A stretch of 24,413 nt of DNA from Firmicutes bacterium CAG:341 (GTDB lineage: Bacteria > Bacillota > Clostridia > Oscillospirales > Acutalibacteraceae): the NCBI GenBank assembly GCA_000434995.1, contig FR895338.1:112359-136771 (forward strand), written 5' to 3'. Under the pieces are notes generated by a model. It was not told where the DNA came from. It was given only the letters and a program-made list of their open reading frames with translations, and made no database searches. Within the stretch, counting starts at the first letter, position 1; every line of letters starts with the position of its first letter. Below are positions 7,147 to 15,679 of this stretch, piece by piece. A program made the translations under genes and the position numbers.

Positions 7147-9519
7147 TTACTTAAGTTTAGCTATTGTAACACCATTTTCACCCTCACCGTATCTGCCAAG
7201 CCTGTATTCAGCCACATTAGGATGAGTTTTAAGATAATCGCCTACCGCAGTTCTAAGCACACCTGTACCTTTACCGTGGATAATTCTAATTTCTTCGATA
7301 TTATTCAAAACACATCTGTCAATAAAAAGTCCAAGTTCTCCGATTGCTTCATCAACAGTTTCACCGCGCATATCAATTTCTGTTTTAACATCTTTATCCG
7401 CACGCGATGATGTGCGATACAAATTATGCTGTGTTTTAACCGGCTTTTTCTTTGGCTTATCAATAATCATAATATCCGAAAGCTTAACACGGGTTTTGAG
7501 AAGCCCTGATTTAACAAAAACATTATTATTTTTGAATTCAACAACTTCACCTTCGCCTATACCTTTAATTACCACTCTGTCACCTGCAACGGGATTTCGC
7601 GGCAATTTATAATCATAATCCCAATTATCTGCTAGTTCATTAGGATTTATAAGGTCATCCATTTCGCCCATTTGGGCCTTAACCGCTCTTCTTGTTTTGC
7701 GGGCAATTTCAGTAGCGTTTGACGAAGTTTGTTCTTTTTTCAATTTTTCAAGTTCAAGCAAAAATTCACTTGATTTACGCTTTGCAGAGTCAATAAGCTT
7801 TTGCGCTTCTCGCTTTGCTTTATCAATTTCACGGGCTTTTAAAGTTTCAATTTTATCTTTATCCGACTGTGCTTTTTCCTCTATTCTCTTTGCTTTTTGA
7901 GTCATTTCCTCGGCAATTTTTCGTTCTTCTTCCAAAGCGTGACGCGATGCTTCAAGTTTTTCAAGCACAGCTTCAAAATCACGGTTATCTGAACCAACTA
8001 TTGCTTTTGCATTGTCAATTACCGATTGCTCCATGCCGAGATGAGCCAAAATTGCAAATGCATTTGACCTGCCGGGAACACCGATTAAAAGTTTATATGT
8101 CGGGCGAAGCGTTTCAATGTCAAACTCGCAACATCCGTTTGTTACACCCGGGGTATCAAGCGCATAAGCTTTAAGTTCGGCATAATGTGTAGTTGCCACA
8201 ATGGTTGCGCCCTTTTCTCTTAAAGCTTCAATAACCGAAACTGCAAGTGCCGCACCTTCAACCGGGTCAGTTCCCGCACCGAGTTCATCAATAAGAATAA
8301 GCGACTTGTCGTCAGCCTTTTTCATAATATCAATAATATTAACCATATGTGATGAAAAAGTTGAAAGCGACTGTGCAATGCTCTGCTCATCACCAATATC
8401 AACAAGTATGTTATTATACACCGAAACTCGTGACATATCTGATACAGGAATAAGCATACCGCACATAACCATAAGAGTTAAAAGGCCAAGCGTTTTAAGT
8501 GACACGGTTTTACCGCCGGTATTAGGGCCGGTAATAACAAGCGTATCATACTCATCCCCGATAGCAATATCTGTTGCAACAACTTTTTTAGGGTCAATAA
8601 GCGGATGGCGTGCTTTTTTTAAGTAAGTAATTCCCTCATTATTAAGTATCGGCTTTGTTGCTTTCATTTTGTAAGCAAGATGTGCTTTTGCAAAAATAAG
8701 ATTAAGCCTGATTGCACTTTCATACGAATGTTTAATCGACTCGGCAAAATCACCTGCTTCTGCCGAAAGTTCATAAAGAATACGCATAATTTCATCGCGT
8801 TCTTTACCTTGAAGCACTTTTATATCATTATTTGCATCAACTACCGATGCCGGCTCTATAAATACAGTAGCGCCCGTTGATGATGTATCGTGAACAAGGC
8901 CCGGTACATTGCCCCTACATTCCGCTTTTACAGGAACAACGAAACGCCCGTTTCTTTGGGTTATAATAGCTTCCTGCAAAAACTGCTGATAATGTGAAGA
9001 ATGAATCAATGAATCAAGTTTTTCCCTGATTGAATTTTCTTTAGACCTGATTTTTTTTCTAATATCATAAAGTGTTTCCGAAGCTTTATCGGCAATTTCT
9101 TCTTCACTTATAATGCAAGAAAAAATCTTGGCTTCCAAATATTTATTAGCCGTAATTCCTTCAAAAAAGAAATCAAGAGAAGTTTTAACCCCGCTTGAAT
9201 GGCCGTGCCATTCATCAAGAGTACGAAGTCCCCTGAGGCAATAAGCAATATCAAGCAGTTCCTTAGGGTTAAGCGAACCGCCCGCAGAAGCTCTGTGAAG
9301 AGGATTATTTACATTTTTCAAACCTGAAAATGACGGTCCGCCGAAACGAGCTAAAAGTGAAAATGCATCTTCCGTTTGCTGTAAAAGAAGTTCAACTTCG
9401 CTAATATCACTGCTAGGTTTCAATTCCCTTGCCAAATCCTTGGCATCATCACACGAACATTCACCGGCAAGCTTGTCAAGAATCAGGTCAAGTTCAAGTG
9501 TTTTATAATTTTTGTTCAT
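7147..9519 (-). CDS. mutS2: MutS2 endonuclease / ribosome-rescue ATPase
   Basis: 790 residues, the full family length. There is no mismatch-recognition domain at the N-terminus, as expected for MutS2. The core and clamp region (about 1-300) is followed by the ATPase: Walker A GPNTGGKT (331-338) and Walker B LILIDELGAGTDP (407-419). A Lys/Glu-rich coiled coil follows (about 515-600), then a KOW-like linker (about 643-690) and a C-terminal Smr nuclease domain (about 714-790) with DMRGETVDEA and HGKGTG (748-753). MutS2 suppresses recombination in some species; in Bacillus it also splits collided ribosomes. It lies 12 bases after recO and 12 before recD2. Confidence 0.96.
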   Translation of the reverse strand: MNKNYKTLELDLILDKLAGECSCDDAKDLARELKPSSDISEVELLLQQTEDAFSLLARFGGPSFSGLKNVNNPLHRASAGGSLNPKELLDIAYCLRGLRTLDEWHGHSSGVKTSLDFFFEGITANKYLEAKIFSCIISEEEIADKASETLYDIRKKIRSKENSIREKLDSLIHSSHYQQFLQEAIITQRNGRFVVPVKAECRGNVPGLVHDTSSTGATVFIEPASVVDANNDIKVLQGKERDEIMRILYELSAEAGDFAESIKHSYESAIRLNLIFAKAHLAYKMKATKPILNNEGITYLKKARHPLIDPKKVVATDIAIGDEYDTLVITGPNTGGKTVSLKTLGLLTLMVMCGMLIPVSDMSRVSVYNNILVDIGDEQSIAQSLSTFSSHMVNIIDIMKKADDKSLILIDELGAGTDPVEGAALAVSVIEALREKGATIVATTHYAELKAYALDTPGVTNGCCEFDIETLRPTYKLLIGVPGRSNAFAILAHLGMEQSVIDNAKAIVGSDNRDFEAVLEKLEASRHALEEERKIAEEMTQKAKRIEEKAQSDKDKIETLKAREIDKAKREAQKLIDSAKRKSSEFLLELEKLKKEQTSSNATEIARKTRRAVKAQMGEMDDLINPNELADNWDYDYKLPRNPVAGDRVVIKGIGEGEVVEFKNNNVFVKSGLLKTRVKLSDIMIIDKPKKKPVKTQHNLYRTSSRADKDVKTEIDMRGETVDEAIGELGLFIDRCVLNNIEEIRIIHGKGTGVLRTAVGDYLKTHPNVAEYRLGRYGEGENGVTIAKLK

Positions 9520-9531
9520 AAGTATATACCT

Positions 9532-10266
9532 TTAAAATTTAACTGATTTATAAAATTCTAATGTCGGCAGTCTTTTTTGAATTCGAGATAATACATACTG
9601 CTCACTTATTTTAGATAAAATTTCTAAATTTTCACTGCTTAATGAAAATGAAAATATTTTTTTAGGTTCAGTAAGGCAAATAAATCTAACTGCCGTAATT
9701 ACATTTTTAGGGCAGGTAATCGTTCCTATTTTATGGCAATTTGCACAGTAAACGCAACCGTCAAGTGTATCAAAATACATAATATCGCTTTCATATGTAC
9801 CGCAATTTGCGCAAGCCAAAATATTCGGCATATAGCCCGACAGTGACATAAGGCGAAATTCAACAACGGATTTTATCTGCACAATGCTTTTTCCACCCTT
9901 GCAAAGCAGATGAAGTGAATTTAATATAATACTCAACATTTCTTCTTCAGGCTGCCCCTCATTTGCAAGTTCATATGCAAGCTGTGCAAAATACTGTGCC
10001 ACCGCAAGCTTTTCAATATCACTTCGTAAATCAAAAAACATTTCTATTACAGTAGCATTATCTACCACATTTGCATCTCTGCCTTGATAAATAGAAAACT
10101 CACAATAAGCAAAAAGCGAAGTTGAAGCCGAAAGCTTATTCTTTAATTGCTTGGCATTTCTTACAAAAGCGTTTACAAGTCCATAATCAGCAGTAAGGAG
10201 AGTAACTAAACGGTCACTCTCCCCAACTGTTCGCTCTTTGATTACAAGTCCCTTTGTTTTCGCCAT
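9532..10266 (-). CDS. recO: DNA repair protein RecO
   Basis: 244 residues. The N-terminal OB fold begins KGLVIKERTVGESDRLVTLL, the usual RecO opening. The C-terminal part carries a zinc-binding site: C152-A-N-C155 and C174-A-N-C177 (with a further Cys171). RecO loads RecA onto SSB-coated DNA with RecR and anneals strands. The ATG has only a modest ribosome site (GGGAAG) that lies inside the overlapping yqzL-like gene, so recO translation is probably coupled to that gene. Confidence 0.93.
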   Translation of the reverse strand: MAKTKGLVIKERTVGESDRLVTLLTADYGLVNAFVRNAKQLKNKLSASTSLFAYCEFSIYQGRDANVVDNATVIEMFFDLRSDIEKLAVAQYFAQLAYELANEGQPEEEMLSIILNSLHLLCKGGKSIVQIKSVVEFRLMSLSGYMPNILACANCGTYESDIMYFDTLDGCVYCANCHKIGTITCPKNVITAVRFICLTEPKKIFSFSLSSENLEILSKISEQYVLSRIQKRLPTLEFYKSVKF

Positions 10267-10375
10267 TTTGCACTTCCCGATTACTGTTAAAATTGCAATT
10301 TTCTGATTGCTTATATTTTAAATAATCATCAATTTTGCCTGAATTCCAAAAATTTTGCCATTCGTTATTAAGCAT
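10214..10375 (-). CDS. yqzL: YqzL-like small protein overlapping recO
   Basis: 53-residue reading frame beginning MLNNEWQNFWNSGKIDDYLK and ending at a TGA inside recO (overlap of 53 bases, different frame). Support is threefold. The ATG is preceded by GGTGAT at about five bases, which matches the extended anti-Shine-Dalgarno sequence. The position between era and recO is exactly that of Bacillus yqzL. The N-terminal pattern W-x-x-F-W-x-(S/T)-G-x-I-D-x-Y-L-x-Y-K resembles the YqzL pattern as I remember it. The C-terminal half, where it overlaps recO, is low in hydrophobic residues and probably unconstrained. Function is unknown in the family. Confidence 0.72.
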   Translation of the reverse strand: MLNNEWQNFWNSGKIDDYLKYKQSENCNFNSNREVQNGENKGTCNQRANSWGE

Positions 10376-10436
10376 AAATATCACCGTTTTTATTTTATAC
10401 TACGATGATGATTTTAAGCTTGTGAAAAATTGGATA

Positions 10437-11330
10437 TTATTTATTATCAAGCCCGAAATTATGAATAAGACCTTCTCTGTTTCTCCAATCTTCCTTAACT
10501 TTTACCCAGCAGTGAAGATTAACTTTAATTTGGAAAAATTTTTCAAGGTCCTGCCTTGCATAAGTTGATACTTTTTTCAGCATTGCACCGTTTTTGCCGA
10601 TAACCATACCCTTATGGCTATCACGCTCACAATAAATGGTAGCGTCAATATCAAGTATATCTTTATCGTCACGTTCACGCATTTTTTCGACCGCAACTGC
10701 AATGCCGTGCGGAATTTCTTTATCCATAAGCCTAAGTATTTTTTCTCTGATTATTTCAGCCGCCAAAACTCTTTCAGGTTGGTCAGTCAATGTATCATCA
10801 GGGAAAAAGTGCGGTGACTCAAAAGCAAGCTTATCAAGTTCATCAATAAGTTCATCAACATGGTCACCCTGCGTTGCACTTACAGGCACTACGGCAGTAA
10901 AATCATAAAACGAGGTAAGATAAACAATTCTTTTAAGCAATTCTTCTTTATCGTTTATCATATCAATCTTGTTGATTGCGAGAATAACAGGCATTTTCTG
11001 CTTTTTAAACATATCTAAAAGCTGAAGCTCCTGCTCATTAAGTTCACCGCGAGGTTCGGTTAAAAACAAGCACGCATCAACACCGCCGACGGTGTCACCT
11101 ACCGCTTCGTTCATCTTTTCGCCAAGTTTATTATGCGGCTTATGAAAACCCGGTGTATCGGTAAAAACAAGCTGTGTTTCACCCTTTGTAAGTACACCCA
11201 TAATTTTAGTTCTTGTAGTTTGTGGTTTTGAAGATACTATTGCAATTTTTTGGCCAAGTATTTTATTAAGCAAAGATGATTTGCCGACATTTGGTTTACC
11301 TACAATAGCTACAAAAGCTGTTTTAGTCAT
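10437..11330 (-). CDS. era: GTPase Era, 16S rRNA/30S assembly factor
   Basis: 297 residues. G1 GKPNVGKSSLLN (11-22), switch region PQTTR with its G2 threonine (36-40), G3 DTPG (58-61), G4 NKID (120-123), G5 VSATQ. A C-terminal KH domain (about 205-285) contains GKNGAMLKKVSTYAR and ends QIKVNLHCWVKVKEDWR, the family's typical tail. Era binds the 3' end of 16S rRNA during small-subunit maturation, working with YbeY, whose gene overlaps its start (TAATG). A GGGAG ribosome site lies about eight bases before the ATG. The 61 bases after era hold only the yqzL leader. Confidence 0.97.
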   Translation of the reverse strand: MTKTAFVAIVGKPNVGKSSLLNKILGQKIAIVSSKPQTTRTKIMGVLTKGETQLVFTDTPGFHKPHNKLGEKMNEAVGDTVGGVDACLFLTEPRGELNEQELQLLDMFKKQKMPVILAINKIDMINDKEELLKRIVYLTSFYDFTAVVPVSATQGDHVDELIDELDKLAFESPHFFPDDTLTDQPERVLAAEIIREKILRLMDKEIPHGIAVAVEKMRERDDKDILDIDATIYCERDSHKGMVIGKNGAMLKKVSTYARQDLEKFFQIKVNLHCWVKVKEDWRNREGLIHNFGLDNK

Positions 11331-11833
11331 TATTCGTCTCCCATATAATAGCTGTTGTTACGCTTCCAACCGATTTGAGTAAGCACGGTTTCTTCTTTTT
11401 CACGCATATGTACTGCTTCAAGTCCGCCGTCTTCATGGTCATATCCTAAAAGATGAAGCATTGAATGAACAGTTAAAAATCCGATTTCCCTTTGAAGCGG
11501 GTGGTTATAAAGCTTTGCCTGCTCAACTGCTTTTGGTACGGAAATTACAATATCACCTAAAAGCTTTGCACCGGTATCGTGGTTAATATCATATTCTCCG
11601 TTTTCGCCAAGCGGAAAAGAAAGAACATCTGTTTCTTTATCAATATTGCGGTACTGCTTATTAAGTTCTCTTATTTGCTCATTATCAACAAATCTTACGC
11701 TGACTTCAGCAGAGCCTTTAAAGCCCTCGAGCTGTAATACAGCGTGGCAGCAACGCCTGATTAACATTCTTATTCCGGTTGGTACTTTAACTGCTTTTTG
11801 GTCATTTGAAATAATTACTTTAACTGCGTCCAT
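11330..11833 (-). CDS. ybeY: rRNA maturation endoribonuclease YbeY
   Basis: 167 residues, the usual size. The zinc site H123-S-M-L-H127-L-L-G-Y-D-H133 is complete, and the preceding RNIDKETDVLSFP and LGDIVIS stretches are family signatures. YbeY is a metal-dependent RNase for 16S 3' end maturation and ribosome quality control. It has a strong AGGAGG site located inside phoH, overlapping the phoH end by 14 bases, and its own stop overlaps the era start. Confidence 0.96.
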   Translation of the reverse strand: MDAVKVIISNDQKAVKVPTGIRMLIRRCCHAVLQLEGFKGSAEVSVRFVDNEQIRELNKQYRNIDKETDVLSFPLGENGEYDINHDTGAKLLGDIVISVPKAVEQAKLYNHPLQREIGFLTVHSMLHLLGYDHEDGGLEAVHMREKEETVLTQIGWKRNNSYYMGDE

Positions 11834-12791
11834 TATTCTTATCCTCCTCGTATTTTTGGTAAGCGTTTACAATATCCTGCACGAGCTTATGCCTTACAAC
11901 ATCTTTTTTATCAAACTTACAAATCGCAATATCATTAACATTGCGAAGAATATGCATTACTTTTTTTAATCCTGATTTCTTTCCGTCAGGTAAATCAATT
12001 TGTGTTATATCACCCGTAATAACCATTTTTGAATTAAAGCCAAGGCGGGTTAAAAACATTTTCATTTGCTCAGGCGTGGTGTTTTGAGCTTCATCAAGAA
12101 TTATAAAGCTGTCATCAAGTGTACGCCCGCGCATATAAGCAAGCGGTGCAACTTCAATAGCTCCCCTTTCCTGATACCTTTGAAAGCTTTCTGCACCGAG
12201 CATATCAAAAAGTGCGTCATAAAGCGGCCTTAAATAAGGGTCAACCTTACTTTGCAAATCTCCGGGTAAAAAGCCCAATTTTTCGCCCGCTTCAACTGCC
12301 GGGCGGGTAAGTATGATTCTGTCAACTTCCTTTGCACGAAAGGCTGTAACCGCCATTGCAACAGCAAGGTAAGTTTTACCTGTACCTGCCGGGCCGATAC
12401 CGAATGTGATGGTATTGTTCATAATCGCATCACAATACTTTTTTTGCCCGAGAGTTTTAGGTTTCACCGGACGACCCTTTGAAGATATGCAAATCGAACC
12501 GCTGCCCATACTTGATATTTTATCTTCATTACCCTCGTTAACAAGAGTAAGCACATAGCGAACATTTTGCTGTGTCAGTTGCTCGCCCTTATTTATAAGC
12601 ATAAGCATTGAGTTTAAGGCACGCACAGCTTTATCTACATTTTCAATATCACCGCACACTTTTAATTCAGAGCCGCGGGAAATGACTGAAACATCATATT
12701 CGCCCTCTATCATTTTTACATTTTCATCAAAACTACCGAACAGGCTTACCGCTTGCTCCATAGCGTCAAATTCTATAATTTTTTCTGCCAT
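11820..12791 (-). CDS. phoH: PhoH-family ATPase (YbeZ)
   Basis: 323 residues. A KH-like N-terminal region (about 1-70) precedes the PhoH P-loop ATPase: Walker A GPAGTGKT (133-140), Walker B FIILDEAQN (229-237), and the family stretches TRPAVEAGEKLGFLPGD and DITQIDLP. It is thought to be an RNA helicase-like partner of YbeY. The gene follows corC by 13 bases and overlaps ybeY by 14, the same three-gene set as the enterobacterial ybeZ-ybeY-ybeX cluster. Confidence 0.95.
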   Translation of the reverse strand: MAEKIIEFDAMEQAVSLFGSFDENVKMIEGEYDVSVISRGSELKVCGDIENVDKAVRALNSMLMLINKGEQLTQQNVRYVLTLVNEGNEDKISSMGSGSICISSKGRPVKPKTLGQKKYCDAIMNNTITFGIGPAGTGKTYLAVAMAVTAFRAKEVDRIILTRPAVEAGEKLGFLPGDLQSKVDPYLRPLYDALFDMLGAESFQRYQERGAIEVAPLAYMRGRTLDDSFIILDEAQNTTPEQMKMFLTRLGFNSKMVITGDITQIDLPDGKKSGLKKVMHILRNVNDIAICKFDKKDVVRHKLVQDIVNAYQKYEEDKNNGRS

Positions 12792-12804
12792 ATTATCGCC
12801 TTAA

Positions 12805-13614
12805 TTATTCAACATCTACTTTTATTTTGCCGATTCTTCTATCTCTAACATTTAACACGGTAAAAACAAGATTTTTGTATTTTACACAATGCTCTTTTCC
12901 GTCATCTTCGTTCGGCAGGTAACCCAAAAGGCTGATTACAAACCCTGCAACTGTATCATAATCACCGTCAGGCAAATCAACTTTAAGAGCTTTTTCAACA
13001 TCTTCAATATCGGCAAAACCGTCAAATGTAAATGTTTTATCATCTATTTGCGTTATGCTTTGTTCTTCTTCATCGTCATACTCATCGCAAATATTACCAA
13101 CTATGCTTTCAAGAATATCCTCCATAGTTACAAGGCCTGCTGTACCGCCGTATTCATCAATTACAATTGCAAGCATAATTCTGGTTTCCGTCATTTTTGC
13201 AAAAAGCTTACCGCCCGGCATCGACTCAGGCACATAAAGTGGCTTCCTGATATATGATAAAAGCTTTTCATCCGGCGAAATATGATTACCGACGAATTTA
13301 AGCAAATCTTTAACATACAAAATACCGCAGATATTATCAAGGTCACCGTCATAAACCGGAAGTCTTGAATTACCGTATTCAATAGCAAGCTTTACTGCAT
13401 CTTCAATATTTGAATTGCAATCAACAGCATTGATGTCAATTCGGTGAGTCATAATGTCGCCTGCATCAAGGTCATCAAATTCAAAAATATTGTTAATCAT
13501 TTCTCTTTGATTTTTTTCAAGCTGACCGACCTGCTCATCTTCTTCAACAAGTTGTTTTATTTCATCTTCTGTCGAATTTTCTTTTTTAAACAGATTTTTT
13601 AAGGCACTGCCCAT
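12805..13614 (-). CDS. corC: CorC/YbeX-type CBS-domain protein, no membrane domain
   Basis: 269 residues. A basic/acidic N-terminal linker (1-50) leads to CBS domain 1 (about 52-110, with SRLPVYDGDLDNICGIL), CBS domain 2 (about 117-175, with VIDEYGGTAGLVTMEDILE) and a CorC_HlyC domain (about 187-267). The DUF21 membrane domain of larger CorB/HlyC proteins is absent, so this is the soluble CorC/YbeX form. YbeX is linked to magnesium/cobalt resistance and, with YbeY/YbeZ, to ribosome metabolism. It is the first gene of the long operon. GGAG lies about 13 bases before the ATG, longer than usual, so the start is slightly uncertain. Confidence 0.93.
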   Translation of the reverse strand: MGSALKNLFKKENSTEDEIKQLVEEDEQVGQLEKNQREMINNIFEFDDLDAGDIMTHRIDINAVDCNSNIEDAVKLAIEYGNSRLPVYDGDLDNICGILYVKDLLKFVGNHISPDEKLLSYIRKPLYVPESMPGGKLFAKMTETRIMLAIVIDEYGGTAGLVTMEDILESIVGNICDEYDDEEEQSITQIDDKTFTFDGFADIEDVEKALKVDLPDGDYDTVAGFVISLLGYLPNEDDGKEHCVKYKNLVFTVLNVRDRRIGKIKVDVE

Positions 13615-13665
13615 AAAGGCAAAATCACTCCAATATCATTATTTATTATTTTTAAATCAAATAAT

Positions 13666-13694
13666 ATTATATAATATTTTTTTCTGTTTGTAAA
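13666..13694 (-). promoter_or_regulatory. Promoter of the corC-to-ECF operon
   Basis: On the minus strand: TTTACA (13689-13694), 17 bases, perfect TATAAT (13666-13671). The expected start near 13659 leaves a leader of about 45 bases before corC. The -35 hexamer shares five bases with that of the divergent plus-strand promoter. Confidence 0.78.
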
Positions 13695-13716
13695 GTATTT
13701 GCAAATATGATATAAT
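13688..13716 (+). promoter_or_regulatory. Promoter of the FkbM methyltransferase gene
   Basis: TTGTAA (13688-13693), 17 bases, perfect TATAAT (13711-13716). The expected start is near 13723, which favours the second ATG (13746) of the downstream gene, since the first (13734) would have an extremely short leader. Confidence 0.75.
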
Positions 13717-13745
13717 ATTTTTAATAAAAATTTATGAGGTTCGTG

Positions 13746-14804
13746 ATGATTGAAAAAATAAAAGAAGAGAATGTTTGGGATTTTTTAAAAAATGACAATA
13801 AGCCGATTATGATTTACGGTATGGGAAACGGTGCTGAAAAAATCATTTCAACACTTGATACTTACGGTGTTAAAGTAAGTGAAATTTTTGCAAGCGATGA
13901 ATTTGTAAGAGGTCATTCATTTTTAGGATATAAAGTTTTAAAATACAGCGATATTTGCGAAAAATATGATGATTTCAATGTTGTATTGGCATTTGCCACT
14001 CACCTCGAAAATGTGATTGAAAACATAAAAAAAATCAACAATGAACATAAGGTTTTTGCACCGGATGTGCCTGTTTGCGGCGGCGGACTTTTTACAAAAG
14101 AATATGTTAAAGAGCATAATGATGAATTCGACTTTGTTTACAATAATTTAGCAGACGAAAAAAGCAAAAGCGACTATGTTGACATTATAAATTTCAAAGT
14201 ATCCGGAAAAGTTGATTATCTGCTAAAATCATATTGCGATAAAGACAGCGTTTACAAAGATATTTTAAAGCTTGATACAAACGAAACCATCGTAGATTTA
14301 GGTGCTTATGACGGGGACACAATCAGGGAATTCACATCATTTACAAATGGAAAATACAACAGAATTTTAGCACTTGAACCTGATGCAAAAAGTTACAAAA
14401 AATTAGTCAAGAACACAGCCAAAATGCCTAATTTAGAAGCGTTAAATATGGGTGCGTGGAATGAAAAAGATACCTTAATATTTGCTAAAGAGCAAAGCAG
14501 AAATTCACACATATCCGCAAGCGGTGTACCTGTAAAAGTAACGGATATAGACTCACTTGTTGATTATCCTGTTACCTTAATAAAAATGGATATAGAAGGC
14601 TCGGAAATGAAAGCACTTGACGGAGCAACAAAAACAATAAAAAGAAATCTTCCGAAACTATATGTATGTGCATATCACAGAAACGAGGATTTATTTGCAC
14701 TCGGAAAAAAAATATTAAGCTTTGATAAAAGGTACAAATTATATTTTAGGCACAGCCTGTATATTCCTGCTTGGGAAAGCAATTTTTATGCAATAATTGA
14801 TTAA
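13746..14804 (+). CDS. FkbM-family SAM-dependent methyltransferase with N-terminal Rossmann-like domain
   Basis: 352 residues from the ATG at 13746, which has GAGG six bases upstream; an in-frame ATG at 13734 is possible but lacks a ribosome site. The N-terminal part (about 18-105) has IMIYGMGNGAEKI and looks like a nucleotide-binding, sugar-modifying-enzyme type domain. The C-terminal part is an FkbM methyltransferase: SAM motif VDLGAYDGDT (183-192), LEPD (210-213), and LIKMDIEGSE (278-287), the family signature. FkbM enzymes O-methylate sugars, lipids or natural products. No glycan or polyketide genes are next to it, so the substrate is unknown. No terminator separates it from the next promoter, so read-through is possible. 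Confidence 0.85.
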   Translation: MIEKIKEENVWDFLKNDNKPIMIYGMGNGAEKIISTLDTYGVKVSEIFASDEFVRGHSFLGYKVLKYSDICEKYDDFNVVLAFATHLENVIENIKKINNEHKVFAPDVPVCGGGLFTKEYVKEHNDEFDFVYNNLADEKSKSDYVDIINFKVSGKVDYLLKSYCDKDSVYKDILKLDTNETIVDLGAYDGDTIREFTSFTNGKYNRILALEPDAKSYKKLVKNTAKMPNLEALNMGAWNEKDTLIFAKEQSRNSHISASGVPVKVTDIDSLVDYPVTLIKMDIEGSEMKALDGATKTIKRNLPKLYVCAYHRNEDLFALGKKILSFDKRYKLYFRHSLYIPAWESNFYAIID

Positions 14805-14818
14805 AGTATAATATTTAT

Positions 14819-14847
14819 TTGACTTAACCTTTAGGTTAATATATAAT
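14819..14847 (+). promoter_or_regulatory. Promoter with an operator-like inverted repeat, sulfatase unit
   Basis: TTGACT (14819-14824), 17 bases, TATAAT (14842-14847), close to consensus. The spacer is filled by an inverted repeat, TTAACCT-TT-AGGTTAA (14824-14839), placed where a bound repressor would block RNA polymerase or a MerR-like activator would act. The start is expected near 14854, about 26 bases before the TTG start codon. Confidence 0.75.
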
Positions 14848-14879
14848 AAGATGATTGATTTATTTTGAGGTGAGGAAAA

Positions 14880-15662
14880 TTGACAACTGTATTATATGGA
14901 ATAATAATCATCTTTGCCACATTTATGGGTGCGTTTGTCGGCCTTGGCGGCGGAGTAATCATTAAACCGCTTCTCGACTTAATAGGCAAAGACAGTGTAG
15001 CAGTTGTTAATTTCATTTCAACTTGTGCTGTGTTTAGTATGAGCATCAGTTCAACGGTTAAGCACATCAGGTCAAAAACAAAAATTGATTTTAAGCTTAT
15101 TATTTCACTGTCTGTCGGGGCAGTAATCGGCGGTATACTCGGTTCAAAATTATTTGATTATCTTTTAGGTATATTTAATAACAATATGCTCAAAAGTCTG
15201 CAAGGTTTAATATTAGGTATATTACTTGTAATATCGGTTATTTATATAAATATTAAAAATGCAAAAAGCTTTAAAATAACAAATCCGATATGTATTGCGG
15301 CAGTAGGTTTAACACTTGGTTTTATCGCGTCATTTTTAGGTGTCGGCGGCGGACCGATAAATGTAGCATTTGTCGTTTTATTTTTTTCAATGACTGTTAA
15401 GGAAGCTGCTATTTACAGCGTCGGCACAATATTTTTCAGCCAGCTTTCAAAATTGATAACTTTAGGCGTCACCCATACAATTCCAAAATGCAGTATACTT
15501 ACTCTCGCAGTAGCAATAATCTGTGCGGTTGCAGGCGGCATATTGGGTGCAAAAATGAATAAAAAAGGCAACGAAAAAGTTATTAAAACAATTTTTACAA
15601 TAGTGGTAGCTTTAATTGCGTTGGTTAATTTTTACAATGCAATTGTAGGTTTTACAGCCTAA
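14880..15662 (+). CDS. TauE/SafE (TSUP) family sulfur-oxyanion permease
   Basis: 260 residues, nearly all hydrophobic, about eight membrane segments in two homologous halves. Each half carries the family glycine motif: GAFVGLGGGVIIKP (17-30) and GFLGVGGGP-like ASFLGVGGGP (150-159). The start is a TTG with GAGGTGA six bases upstream; no ATG at the N-terminus fits. TSUP proteins move sulfite, sulfoacetate, taurine-derived or related sulfur anions, usually outward. Being first in a unit with a sulfatase and a sugar symporter suggests export of the sulfate or sulfite left after desulfation. The direction and exact ion are inferred. Confidence 0.88.
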   Translation: MTTVLYGIIIIFATFMGAFVGLGGGVIIKPLLDLIGKDSVAVVNFISTCAVFSMSISSTVKHIRSKTKIDFKLIISLSVGAVIGGILGSKLFDYLLGIFNNNMLKSLQGLILGILLVISVIYINIKNAKSFKITNPICIAAVGLTLGFIASFLGVGGGPINVAFVVLFFSMTVKEAAIYSVGTIFFSQLSKLITLGVTHTIPKCSILTLAVAIICAVAGGILGAKMNKKGNEKVIKTIFTIVVALIALVNFYNAIVGFTA

Positions 15663-15679
15663 AATAAAGGGGAAAATTT

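Noticed and set aside
8201..8626. Open frame on the plus strand inside mutS2
   Set aside because: Antisense to the MutS2 ATPase domain; the translation matches nothing recognisable.
14824..14839. Inverted repeat as a terminator of the FkbM gene
   Set aside because: Short stem with a two-base loop, no T run after it, and it lies precisely between a -35 and a -10 box.
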